Shown here in pieces: positions 35,249-44,048 of a stretch of 64,000 nt of DNA. Position numbers and translations under genes: made by a program. Location of the stretch: positions 1-64,000 of the forward strand of contig DAINQU010000003.1 in the NCBI GenBank assembly GCA_036742455.1. The letters run 5' to 3'. This stretch comes from CAIKZZ01 sp036742455. GTDB taxonomy: Bacteria > Pseudomonadota > Gammaproteobacteria > Steroidobacterales > Steroidobacteraceae. Position 1 is the stretch's first letter. Each line of letters begins with the position of its first letter. Below the pieces are notes generated by a model, which worked only from the letters and a program-made list of their open reading frames with translations, was not told where the DNA came from and made no database searches.

Positions 35249-35607
35249 CGTTGGCCTCGCCACAGCGCGCGCACGCGCGACCAGAGCCCCGGTGCCGGCG
35301 CCGGAAGGACCCCGTCCGGGGTCAGTTCATCCACGATCTGAGGCAATGCATCGGCGAGCAATTGCGCCAAGACCGCCGAGTCGCGACGCGTCGCCACGGC
35401 CATGGCGGCGATCGCGTCGGGCATCGCTTGCGCAACGACGTCCGCACTGATCGGTGCGTTGGCACCGTGGCCCACCCAGGTATCAAAGGTCTCCCCGGCG
35501 CCGACGCGATCGAAAGCGCGCCGTATCCCGGCCAAGCCGCCACCGCCCAATCGGGTCGCGACGGCCACGGCCCGGCGGACCAACGCCTCATCACTCGCCG
35601 CGCTCAT
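35245..35607 (-). CDS. YidB-like DUF937 family protein
   Basis: 120 aa. The pattern GGGGLAGIRRAFDRVGAGETFDTWVGHGANAPIS followed later by LPQIVDELTPDGVLP (here given in parts: VGHGANAPIS about 45-54, VDELTPDGVLP about 91-101) matches YidB/DUF937. No function is established. The ATG at 35607 overlaps the glycosyltransferase stop (ATGA), and the gene's own stop overlaps the pncC start, so it is made as part of the coupled operon. Confidence 0.75.
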   Translation of the reverse strand: MSAASDEALVRRAVAVATRLGGGGLAGIRRAFDRVGAGETFDTWVGHGANAPISADVVAQAMPDAIAAMAVATRRDSAVLAQLLADALPQIVDELTPDGVLPAPAPGLWSRVRALWRGQR

Positions 35608-37169
35608 GAAGGATCCGGCGGCGCCACCGGACACCGCAACACCCGCGGGGTGGGCTCACGCAGCGTCTCGCAGCGCGGCGCCGGCACGGTGGGTACCGGC
35701 CGACCGCCGCACGCGCTAAAGCCCAGCGTGTATTGGTCGCACACGAGGAGCAGTTGGGCCGGTCGGCCGGCGGCTTCGCGCCGTATCCGTTGCAGCGCGT
35801 TGACGAGGTCGCGATCGCTACCGCTGATTTCGATATTTCGCACCGGCGCGCCGGCGCCGATCCGAAAGAGCACGGCCTGATTGGAGACCTGTAAGGTGCC
35901 GGGCTCCACCCGCGCGGCCCGGATCACCGCGTCGTCGGTCGCCATTTCTTGCCACCATTCCACGGGTGCCAGACCCACACTCAAAGCATCAAACACGGAC
36001 GCGGCAAAGACGACCGCTAACGCACCCCGCGCTATCCAGCCGCAGCGGCGCACAGCGCGGTCCCGCCATAACGTCGGCACGGCAATCAACAACGCGAACA
36101 CCAAGGCCCAGGTGTACTGCAGCGTATTGCGGTCGTCGATCGTGTTACCCCACTCGTAGCGACTGCGGGACAGGATGAGCAGCACACCCCCGCCCACGGC
36201 ATAGCCCCCCAACAGCATGAGCAGTGCGCGACGCCGGGGGTCGGCATGCAAGCGAAAGAACGCGAGCGCCAACACGCTCAACGCGGCGCCCACCACGACG
36301 AGCGAGACCACCGGCGGTAGAGGTTCAGCGAACTGCCACGGCACGCCGGCATCCAGGAAGGTCGCCCGCGCCCAGTCGGCGACATTCAAGAACCAGGGAC
36401 GCGTCGACGCCGGCATCGCGTACGGTTGCCAACGCCCAAACGTACTGAGGTTATAGGCCCATAGCGCCGCGAGTGGGCCCACCGCGCCGCCCGCCACCGC
36501 CACGGCTTCGCGCCACGCTCGACGACGCCAGAAGCTTTCGACGACCATCACCACCGAAATCGCGAGGACTGCCAGACCGGCGTTTCGGATCACGTAGGCG
36601 CATCCGGCCGCGAATCCCGCCACGACACACCACATCAGTGGGCGGCGCGCGTCCCCAACCAGCTGTAGACCGCGCGCCAGCGCCCCGAGCGCTAGGATCG
36701 CCACGGCGAGCGCGGGCACGTCCGAATAGGCCAGGAACTGCCAGCCCCGTACGCCCGGTGTCATCAGGGCGTAGACCGAGTACAGCGCCAACACGCGCGC
36801 GGGCAGCGCGCCGGCAAAAAGCCAGAGCAGCAAGACCGGGATCGCCACGGCCGCAATCCGCCCTGGAATCAGCGCCGCCGTGCGAGCCTCGCCCGTGAAC
36901 GGCATGACGGCGGCGATCAGCAACGGGTAGCCGGGAGGAAAGAGCTTCTGCGGAATCTGATCGGCTTTGCCTTCATCGAAATCCCACGGCGTCACCCGCG
37001 GATGACCGTCGTGATACAGCGTCTGTGCCATCTCGATGTAGGACGCGCTATCGGCCGCGTAGGGATAACGCTTGCCCGACCACATCCCATCAAACCCGGC
37101 GACAAACACAAGCGCAAAGAGGAACACCGCCCAGCGTTGCGCCACCGAGGGCAGGGATGCGTTCACCAT
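35604..37169 (-). CDS. GT-C family integral-membrane glycosyltransferase
   Basis: 521 aa with about ten or eleven hydrophobic segments. A first extracytoplasmic loop carries the acidic ADSASYIEMAQTLYHDG and FPPGYPLLIA patterns typical of GT39/ArnT-like (PMT) enzymes that use polyprenyl-phosphate sugars. A C-terminal soluble periplasmic part (about 430-521) is rich in Arg and Ala. The acceptor is unknown. The ATG at 37169 lies inside the end of the UbiA-like gene, whose product may supply the polyprenyl-linked sugar. Confidence 0.82.
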   Translation of the reverse strand: MVNASLPSVAQRWAVFLFALVFVAGFDGMWSGKRYPYAADSASYIEMAQTLYHDGHPRVTPWDFDEGKADQIPQKLFPPGYPLLIAAVMPFTGEARTAALIPGRIAAVAIPVLLLWLFAGALPARVLALYSVYALMTPGVRGWQFLAYSDVPALAVAILALGALARGLQLVGDARRPLMWCVVAGFAAGCAYVIRNAGLAVLAISVVMVVESFWRRRAWREAVAVAGGAVGPLAALWAYNLSTFGRWQPYAMPASTRPWFLNVADWARATFLDAGVPWQFAEPLPPVVSLVVVGAALSVLALAFFRLHADPRRRALLMLLGGYAVGGGVLLILSRSRYEWGNTIDDRNTLQYTWALVFALLIAVPTLWRDRAVRRCGWIARGALAVVFAASVFDALSVGLAPVEWWQEMATDDAVIRAARVEPGTLQVSNQAVLFRIGAGAPVRNIEISGSDRDLVNALQRIRREAAGRPAQLLLVCDQYTLGFSACGGRPVPTVPAPRCETLREPTPRVLRCPVAPPDPS

Positions 37170-38041
37170 GGCGCCAGCGCGGTCAGCCAAACTGCCGCAA
37201 AGAGCAGCAAGGAGATCCAGCTCGCGCGGTCTTTCAGGCTGTACACAATCGGGTCGTGATGCATCTCACCGCGCGCCGTGATCAGCCACAGGCGCGCCAT
37301 CCAAAACCACAGCGGCGGACAGAGCAGCCACAGGCGCTCCGGGTGCAGGTATTCGTGTTGCGCCGAGGTCGAATCGACGAAACGTGCCAAGACGAGGACC
37401 GACACCGTACCGGTGGCTATCCCGAAGCCCAAGACCGCAGGAAGATCACGGCGGGCATACCCCCGACCGGGTAACAGGCGATCGGCCGGGCCGTGATACG
37501 CCTCGAGCTCCGCGCAGCGTTTCGCCAACGACAAACTGAGAAATAAGAACGCGCCGAAACTGAGCAGCCAAATGGACAGCACCACCCCAATCGCCATGGC
37601 ACCGGCCACCAGTCGCAGCACCCACAAAGACGCCAATACAACAACGTCCAGTAGCGCGATCCGCTTGATCCCTCGGGTGTACAGCGTCGTGACGACCGTA
37701 TAGAGCGCCACGATACCGAGGAACGCCCAGTTGACGTGCGCCGCCACCGCGAAACCGCCCGCGAAGAGCGCCACGGCGACCGTGAGCGCGGCCGGCACTG
37801 AGATCGCGCCCGAGGCCAACGGGCGATTTTTTTTCGCGGCATGCGCCTGATCGTGCCGCACATCCGCCAGATCGTTGAGTATGTAGGTCGCGGACGCGAC
37901 CAAAGAAAGTGCCAACAGCGCCCATGCCAAGGCGACGAGCGCGCCCGGCTGATTCCACGCGTGCGCCGTGACGTACGGAACAGCCAACAGGGCGTTCTTC
38001 ACCCAATGGTGGACGCGCAGTAGGCGCAACCAATCGCGCAT
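37163..38041 (-). CDS. UbiA-family prenyltransferase (polyprenyl-phosphate phosphoribosyltransferase-like)
   Basis: 292 aa, about nine TM segments. The Asp-rich motif NDLADVRHDQAHAAKKNRPL (within about 57-76) and a second SLAKRCAELE motif match the UbiA branch that includes 5-phosphoribosyl-1-diphosphate:decaprenyl-phosphate phosphoribosyltransferases. Ubiquinone-type UbiA uses NDxxDxxxD too, but the HHWVKNAL start and GMKR-like second motif (GIKRIALLDVVVLA) favour the DPPR-synthase branch. First gene of the operon; the glycosyltransferase start overlaps its end by 7 nt. Confidence 0.8.
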   Translation of the reverse strand: MRDWLRLLRVHHWVKNALLAVPYVTAHAWNQPGALVALAWALLALSLVASATYILNDLADVRHDQAHAAKKNRPLASGAISVPAALTVAVALFAGGFAVAAHVNWAFLGIVALYTVVTTLYTRGIKRIALLDVVVLASLWVLRLVAGAMAIGVVLSIWLLSFGAFLFLSLSLAKRCAELEAYHGPADRLLPGRGYARRDLPAVLGFGIATGTVSVLVLARFVDSTSAQHEYLHPERLWLLCPPLWFWMARLWLITARGEMHHDPIVYSLKDRASWISLLLFAAVWLTALAPW

Positions 38042-38326
38042 TGAAGTCCGCTTTGCCGGAAAACCGGCGGATATGGATGCACGATGCTATCCCGACGACT
38101 GCACGTACGCCAATAATCTGCACGCCAACGCGGTCATCGGTGGCCTCCGGCGCCGCCTAGGGACGGTTGCACGCCGCGTTGTGACCCCTCGGTGCATTGA
38201 CTAGACTTGCTCAGCCTTTTCCGAACGTACCGAGACCGCCATGACACGGCCCTACCGCCTTGAAGCACAGACACAGCTGTCGAGGCCGACACCCCATTCG
38301 GTACCCGACCGGGACGTCCCTACGGC

Positions 38327-40939
38327 ATGAGCCGCTCCGCAACGGCAGACGACGGGCTGCCCAGCCACACGCCGATGATGCAGCAGTACCTGGCGCTCAA
38401 AGCCGAGTGCCCGACGGTGCTGTTGCTGTATCGGATGGGCGATTTTTACGAGTTGTTCTACGAGGACGCCCGCAAAGCGGCGAAGCTCCTCGACATCACG
38501 CTCACGGTCCGCGGCCAATCGGCCGGCGCGCCGATACCGATGGCCGGCGTGCCCGTCGCGACGCTGGAAACCTATCTGTCGCGTCTCGTGCGACTGGGCG
38601 AATCGGTGGCCATCTGCGAACAGGTGGGTGAACCCGGCAAAGGCAAAGGCCCGGTCGAACGCAAAATCATTCGCATCGTCACGCCGGGCACGGTGACCGA
38701 CGATGGCCTCCTGGACGAGCGTCGCGCGACGTTTCTGGCGGCCGTCGCGCCACAGTCGGATGCCATTGGACTCGCGTGGCTCGAACTCTCCTCCGGGCGG
38801 TTCAGCCTCATGCAGGTGGACAGTCCGAGCGCGCTGGACGCGGAACTGGCCCGCTTGCGACCGGCCGAGCTGTTGGTCCCGGAGGGCAGTGCGGTGGAGC
38901 ACTTGCCCGGTGCCACCCGCCGTGCACCGTGGCATTTCGAACGCGCCGTCGCCGAACGATTGCTCACGCACCAGTTTGACGTGAAGGACCTCGCGGGCTA
39001 CGGATGCGCGGATGTGCCCGCCGCCGTGACCGCTGCCGGCGCGCTGCTGCAGTACGTTCAGGAGACTCAGCGCGCCGCGCTACCGCATATCACCGGACTG
39101 GTGACCGAACGGCGCGATGACGCGGTGCTCTTGGATGCCGCCACCCGACGCAATTTGGAGCTCGAGCAGAGTCTGGTCGGCCGCGAGCACGCCACGCTCG
39201 CCGGTGTGTTGGATCACACCACCACCGCGATGGGCGGGCGCGAATTGCGCCGCTGGCTCGGTCGCCCGTTACGGGCTCGGACGCCGCTCGAGCATCGACT
39301 GCATGCCATCGGCGAACTGCTCGCCTCGGGCGAGGCCGATGCGTTGGCCGAACACCTGAGCGCGATCGGCGACCTTGAGCGCATTCTGGCGCGCGTGGCG
39401 TTGAAAAGCGCTCGGCCTCGCGATTTGGCCCAACTCCGTGGGTCGTTGGCCGCCTTACCGGCCGTGGGGCGCCTGGTCGCAGCCCACGACTCCCCTCTTT
39501 TGCAAGGCGCGGCACCGGATCTGGCCGGGCACCCCGTGCTCGCCGAGCTGTTAGCCCGCGCGGTTGCTGAAGCGCCACCGCATCTGCTGCGCGACGGGGG
39601 CGTGATTGCCGAAGGGTATGACGCGGATCTCGATGAGTTGCGTCGCATCGCGACGGACACCGACAGCTACCTCCTCGAGCTTGAGGCGCGCGAGCGCGAG
39701 CGCACCGGATTGCAGAGTCTCAAACTCGCCTACAACCGCGTCTCGGGCTTCTACATCGAGCTCAATCGCCGCGATGCAGAGAATGTGCCGGCGGACTACG
39801 TACGCCGCCAAACCGTCAAGAATGCGGAGCGCTTCTTAACGCCGGAACTCAAACAGTTCGAGGACAAGGTCCTCGGTGCGCGTGAGCGGTCGCTGGCACG
39901 CGAGCGTGAGCTCTACGACGGTTTGCTGGACACGTTACTGGCCGCGTTGCCCGCGCTGCAGGCGACCGCACGGGCACTGGCCCTCGCCGACGTCCTCGGC
40001 ACGCTCGCGCGTCGGGCACGGGATTTGCGCTGGAGTGCGCCGCAGTACGTCGATGAGTCGCGCCTCGAGATCGAAAAGGGTCGCCACCCGGTCGTCGAAT
40101 CGCTGATCGACTCCCCGTTCGTTCCCAACGACGTCAGCCTCGACGACCGGCGCCGCATGCTCGTCATCACCGGCCCGAATATGGGCGGCAAGTCCACGTA
40201 TATGCGGCAGACCGCGCTCATCGTGCTGCTCGCGAAGATCGGCAGTTATGTGCCGGCGGACCGCGCCGTCATCGGGCCGATTGACCGTATCTACACGCGT
40301 ATCGGCGCGGCCGACGACTTGGCCGGCGGGCGCTCGACGTTCATGGTGGAGATGACGGAAACGGCGAATATTCTGAACAATGCGACGGCAGACAGCCTCG
40401 TGCTGATGGACGAGATCGGCCGTGGCACCAGTACCTTCGACGGGTTGTCGCTCGCGTACGCCGCCGCGGATCACATGGCGCGACGGGCGCGCGCTTTCAC
40501 GCTTTTCGCGACCCACTATTTCGAACTGACCGAGTTGGCCGAGCGCTGCCCAGGCGTTGCGAATGCGCATCTCGATGCCACGGAGCATCGCGACGGCTTG
40601 GTATTCCTGCATGCCGTCAAAGACGGCCCGGCGAGCAAGAGCTATGGACTGCAAGTCGCGCGTCTCGCCGGTGTCCCGCGCGACGTCATCGCGGCAGCGC
40701 GCCGCTATCTGGCAGAACTGGAAGCCAAAAGCGCCGCCGCCGCACAGACGTCGCCGCAGACACAATTGCTGTTTGCCAGCACCGCAGCGACGCCGATCGC
40801 GGCCGTGCCCGACGACGCGTTGGCACACTCGGTGTTGGACGAGGTGCGATCGCTAGACCCCGACAGCTTGACGCCCCGAGAGGCGCTCGACGCGCTCTAT
40901 CGACTGCGCACGCTCAGTCGGGAAAGTGGCCCGACCTGA
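38327..40939 (+). CDS. mutS: DNA mismatch repair protein MutS
   Basis: 870 aa. Mismatch-binding motif near the N-terminus (YRMGDFYELFYEDA, with the Phe-x-Glu pair), connector, lever and clamp domains, then Walker A TGPNMGGKSTYMRQ and DEIGRGTSTFDG. The C-terminal tetramerisation tail is present. It recognises mismatches and recruits MutL. The 285-nt gap upstream contains no other gene. Its 3' end overlaps the convergent hydrolase gene by 26 nt. Confidence 0.98.
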   Translation: MSRSATADDGLPSHTPMMQQYLALKAECPTVLLLYRMGDFYELFYEDARKAAKLLDITLTVRGQSAGAPIPMAGVPVATLETYLSRLVRLGESVAICEQVGEPGKGKGPVERKIIRIVTPGTVTDDGLLDERRATFLAAVAPQSDAIGLAWLELSSGRFSLMQVDSPSALDAELARLRPAELLVPEGSAVEHLPGATRRAPWHFERAVAERLLTHQFDVKDLAGYGCADVPAAVTAAGALLQYVQETQRAALPHITGLVTERRDDAVLLDAATRRNLELEQSLVGREHATLAGVLDHTTTAMGGRELRRWLGRPLRARTPLEHRLHAIGELLASGEADALAEHLSAIGDLERILARVALKSARPRDLAQLRGSLAALPAVGRLVAAHDSPLLQGAAPDLAGHPVLAELLARAVAEAPPHLLRDGGVIAEGYDADLDELRRIATDTDSYLLELEARERERTGLQSLKLAYNRVSGFYIELNRRDAENVPADYVRRQTVKNAERFLTPELKQFEDKVLGARERSLARERELYDGLLDTLLAALPALQATARALALADVLGTLARRARDLRWSAPQYVDESRLEIEKGRHPVVESLIDSPFVPNDVSLDDRRRMLVITGPNMGGKSTYMRQTALIVLLAKIGSYVPADRAVIGPIDRIYTRIGAADDLAGGRSTFMVEMTETANILNNATADSLVLMDEIGRGTSTFDGLSLAYAAADHMARRARAFTLFATHYFELTELAERCPGVANAHLDATEHRDGLVFLHAVKDGPASKSYGLQVARLAGVPRDVIAAARRYLAELEAKSAAAAQTSPQTQLLFASTAATPIAAVPDDALAHSVLDEVRSLDPDSLTPREALDALYRLRTLSRESGPT

Positions 40940-41543
40940 GAAAATGGCCTGCCGCACGGGCCACCGCGGCGGACAAGAGCAACCCCATGTGGTTCACGTG
41001 GAAGACACGATGCGCCGTCGCACCCGTCAACTGGGTCTCAGCGACGGTGACCGCACCGTCGTGCGGCATCGGCAAATCCGCGATGAGTGCGCCCACGCCG
41101 TAGGGCGCGTCGCCCGCGATGACGCCGAGCGGCGTGCCGCGCGTCCACTCACGCTCACCGCCCGCCAGCAATTCGCCGGCGGCCGCCTCACCGAGTAACC
41201 AACCGGCACCGGGAAAACGCGCCACCCCTGCGGCGGCACGGCTGCCATTCACCGGCGAGCCCAACAGGACAACGGGACCCACCGTGAGGCCCGGATAGGC
41301 CGCCAGCGTCCGCAAGATGACCAAGCCCCCCAAACTGTGACCGCACAAGCGGACGGTGGGCCCTAAGCGTTCGATCGCCGCCGCGAGGGGCGTGATGACC
41401 TCAGCGAAGGTGTCACGCGTCGTCCCGTACCGGTACGGTTCCACCTCGCAGCCGTAGGCGGCGAGGCGGTGCCGCAAGAGCAGACCCTCCGTCCCCGTCA
41501 TCCACAGGCCGTGGACGAAGAGGACTGGGATCGTCTCAGCCAC
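40914..41543 (-). CDS. alpha/beta hydrolase
   Basis: 209 aa. VLFVHGLWM (oxyanion region) and nucleophile elbow LCGHSLGGLV with Ser; a His near HVNHMGLL could complete the triad. Probably an esterase or lipase-like enzyme of unknown substrate. The start is GTG at 41543, overlapping the aspS 3' end by 8 nt, so it is translated from the aspS transcript. No signal peptide. Confidence 0.82.
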   Translation of the reverse strand: MAETIPVLFVHGLWMTGTEGLLLRHRLAAYGCEVEPYRYGTTRDTFAEVITPLAAAIERLGPTVRLCGHSLGGLVILRTLAAYPGLTVGPVVLLGSPVNGSRAAAGVARFPGAGWLLGEAAAGELLAGGEREWTRGTPLGVIAGDAPYGVGALIADLPMPHDGAVTVAETQLTGATAHRVFHVNHMGLLLSAAVARAAGHFLRSGHFPD

Positions 41544-43308
41544 TGGTGACGGCCGGCCTCAGGCGGATGTGCAGATCCTTCAACTGCTGCTCGCTGACCG
41601 GCGTCGGCGCCTCGGTCAATGGGCAGAACGCCGTCTGCGTCTTCGGGAACGCGATGACTTCGCGGATCGAATCAGCGCCCGACATCAGCATGATCAAGCG
41701 GTCGAGACCGAAGGCGATGCCCCCGTGCGGCGGCGCGCCGTAGCGCAGTGCCTCGAGCAGGAAGCCGAACTTGCGCTGCGCCTCCTCGGCCTCGATACCC
41801 AACAGACCGAACACCGTCGACTGCAGGTCCTCGCGATAAATACGCACGGAGCCACCGCCGATTTCCGAGCCGTTCAAGACACAGTCGTAGGCTTTGGCCA
41901 ACGCCGCGCCCGGATCCGCCGCCAACGCCGCCGGGTCTTCGTTCACCGGCGAGGTGAACGGATGGTGCATGGCCACCCAGCGCTTCGCCTCGTCGTCCCG
42001 TTCGAACATCGGGAAATCGACGACCCAAAGTGGGCGCCAGCCGGCTTCCACGAGATTCAGATCCGCGCCGACCTTGAGGCGCAAGGCGCCCAAGCTGTCG
42101 TTGACCACTTTCGCCTTGTCGGCGCCGAAGAAAATCAGGTCGCCGCTCACCGCGCCGGTACGGGCGAGGATGCCGTCGACTGCTGCGTCCGAGAGGAACT
42201 TCAGGATCGGCGACTGCAAGCCCGCACGCCCCTGCGAGACGTCGCTGACCTTGACGTAGGCCAAGCCCTTCGCGCCATAGCGGCCAACGTAAGCGGTGTA
42301 CTCGTCGATCTGACTGCGCGGCATCGCATTGCCGCCCGGTACGCGCAGCGCGGCAACCCGGCCGTCGGCCGACGCGGCGGGACCTGCAAACACCTTGAAC
42401 TCACAATCGCGAACGAGGTCGGCCACGTCGACCAACTCGAGCGGTATGCGCAAGTCCGGCTTGTCCGACGCGTAGCGACGGATTGCCTCGGCATAGGTCA
42501 TCCGCGGGAACACCGGCAGGTCTACGCCGAGCACGTCCTTGAACAGGTGGCGAACCAGACCTTCCATCTGGACCATGATCTGGTCCTGGCTGAGGAAGGA
42601 GGTCTCGATATCGACCTGCGTGAAATCCGGCTGCCGATCGGCGCGCAAATCCTCGTCGCGGAAGCAGCGCACGATCTGGTAGTAGCGGTCGAAGCCACTC
42701 ACCATCAGCAACTGTTTGAAGATCTGCGGCGACTGCGGCAACGCGAAGAACGACCCGGGATGGGTGCGCGACGGCACGAGGTAATCGCGGGCGCCTTCCG
42801 GCGTGGCTTTCGTCAGCATCGGCGTTTCGATGTCGACGAAGCGGTTGTCATCGAGATAATTGCGGATCGCGCGCGTGGCGCGATGGCGCAACAGCAACCG
42901 GTCGCGCATCACGTCGCGGCGCAAATCGAGATAACGGTAGCGCAGACGAATGTCCTCGCGGACCTCTTCGTCCAACTGGAACGGCAACGCCTCAGACCGG
43001 TTCAATACCGTCAGTGTGCCGCAGAGCATTTCGACCTGACCCGAGGCCAGGTTCGCATTGGCCGTACCGGCCGGACGGGCACGGACCAGGCCCTCGATCG
43101 ACAGGACGTACTCCGAGCGCACTCGCTCGGCTGCCGCGAAGGCGGCGGCGTTGTCCGGATCAATGACGACCTGCAGGAGTCCGTCGCGGTCACGCAGATC
43201 GATGAAGATCACGCCCCCGTGGTCGCGGCGGCGGTGAACCCACCCGGCAACCCGGACCGTCTGACCCGTAAGTGATTCGTTGACCTGACCGCAATAATGG
43301 GAACGCAT
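41536..43308 (-). CDS. aspS: aspartyl-tRNA synthetase
   Basis: 590 aa, bacterial-type with anticodon-binding OB fold (RVAGWVHRRRDHGGVIFIDL), class II core (motif 2 FRDEDLRADRQPDFTQ, motif 3 GIAFGLDRLIMLM) and the GAD insertion domain. It charges tRNA-Asp; a separate AsnRS or GatCAB cannot be judged here. It lies after fmdB, an arrangement found in many gammaproteobacteria. Confidence 0.98.
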   Translation of the reverse strand: MRSHYCGQVNESLTGQTVRVAGWVHRRRDHGGVIFIDLRDRDGLLQVVIDPDNAAAFAAAERVRSEYVLSIEGLVRARPAGTANANLASGQVEMLCGTLTVLNRSEALPFQLDEEVREDIRLRYRYLDLRRDVMRDRLLLRHRATRAIRNYLDDNRFVDIETPMLTKATPEGARDYLVPSRTHPGSFFALPQSPQIFKQLLMVSGFDRYYQIVRCFRDEDLRADRQPDFTQVDIETSFLSQDQIMVQMEGLVRHLFKDVLGVDLPVFPRMTYAEAIRRYASDKPDLRIPLELVDVADLVRDCEFKVFAGPAASADGRVAALRVPGGNAMPRSQIDEYTAYVGRYGAKGLAYVKVSDVSQGRAGLQSPILKFLSDAAVDGILARTGAVSGDLIFFGADKAKVVNDSLGALRLKVGADLNLVEAGWRPLWVVDFPMFERDDEAKRWVAMHHPFTSPVNEDPAALAADPGAALAKAYDCVLNGSEIGGGSVRIYREDLQSTVFGLLGIEAEEAQRKFGFLLEALRYGAPPHGGIAFGLDRLIMLMSGADSIREVIAFPKTQTAFCPLTEAPTPVSEQQLKDLHIRLRPAVTSG

Positions 43309-43376
43309 GGAAAGCCTCGACCCCGGCTGGGGAACCCGTAATTTTACGGCCCGACATCCATACCCCGCAAGGCAGA

Positions 43377-43396
43377 CCGCCCCTTAAGCGGGGCGG
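43377..43396 (-). terminator. hairpin between fmdB-like gene and aspS
   Basis: CCGCCCC (43377-43383) and GGGGCGG (43390-43396) pair around TTAAGC. No T-run follows on the minus strand, so termination would be partial or Rho-assisted. It may set the ratio of aspS to upstream transcript. Confidence 0.35.
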
Positions 43397-43417
43397 GCCG
43401 GCCTTTTCGGGCTCCGA

Positions 43418-43963
43418 TTAGGCCTTGGAAGCCTTCTTGCGCGCACTCGCCTTCGTCTTGGCGGGCGCCGCGGTCTTTTTAGCGGTCCGAGACGGGGCTT
43501 TAACGGTGGCTTTCGCTTTGGGCTTTGCTGTTGCCTTGGGCTTCGCTTTCGCCTTGCCGGGCGTTTTGGACTTCGCTTTGGCGGGCGCTGGCTTCACCGC
43601 GGCCGTCTTTTGGGCGGCGGCCTTGCGCTTGGACGACGGCTTCGCCGTCGGGGCGGGAGCGCTGGATTGCGCCTTGGCGTCGGTCACCGGGGCTTTTTTG
43701 GCCGCCTTGCGCCGCGTTGCGGCATCGCCGTCACCGGATGGCTTGTCTTCGCCGCCGGCGAGATTGCGCTTTTTTTCCTTGTCGGACTTGAAGTCGGTTT
43801 CGTACCAGCCGCCGCCCTTCAGCCGGAAGACCGGGGCTGAAATCAGGCGAACTAACGCCGACTTGCCACACTCCGGACAGGTCTTGAGTGGCGCGTCGCT
43901 CATTTTTTGCATGGCCTCGTGGTGTGTCCCACAGGCCTGACATTCGTATTCGTAAAACGGCAT
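43418..43963 (-). CDS. FmdB-family zinc-ribbon protein with histone-like tail
   Basis: 181 aa. Residues 1-60 are the FmdB putative regulatory zinc ribbon: MPFYEYEC start, with Cys8-x-x-Cys11 and Cys29-x-x-Cys32. From about residue 85 to the end the chain is almost only Lys, Ala, Pro, Thr and Ser (AKPKAKATVKAPSRTAKK-like), resembling histone H1 or AlgP. Most FmdB proteins stop near residue 70-110. The ATG at 43963 has a perfect GGAGG seven nt upstream. Function unknown; DNA or RNA binding is plausible. Confidence 0.9.
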   Translation of the reverse strand: MPFYEYECQACGTHHEAMQKMSDAPLKTCPECGKSALVRLISAPVFRLKGGGWYETDFKSDKEKKRNLAGGEDKPSGDGDAATRRKAAKKAPVTDAKAQSSAPAPTAKPSSKRKAAAQKTAAVKPAPAKAKSKTPGKAKAKPKATAKPKAKATVKAPSRTAKKTAAPAKTKASARKKASKA

Positions 43964-44048
43964 CGAAACCTCCGCAAGATCGGGGGACCCCTGCATGAGT
44001 CCGCCACCCGCCCGATTCAAGAGGGGGGCGGCGGATCATAACAGGGCG

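Noticed and set aside
41569..43275. 568-codon open frame antisense to aspS
   Set aside because: Same reason; shadow of aspS codon usage.
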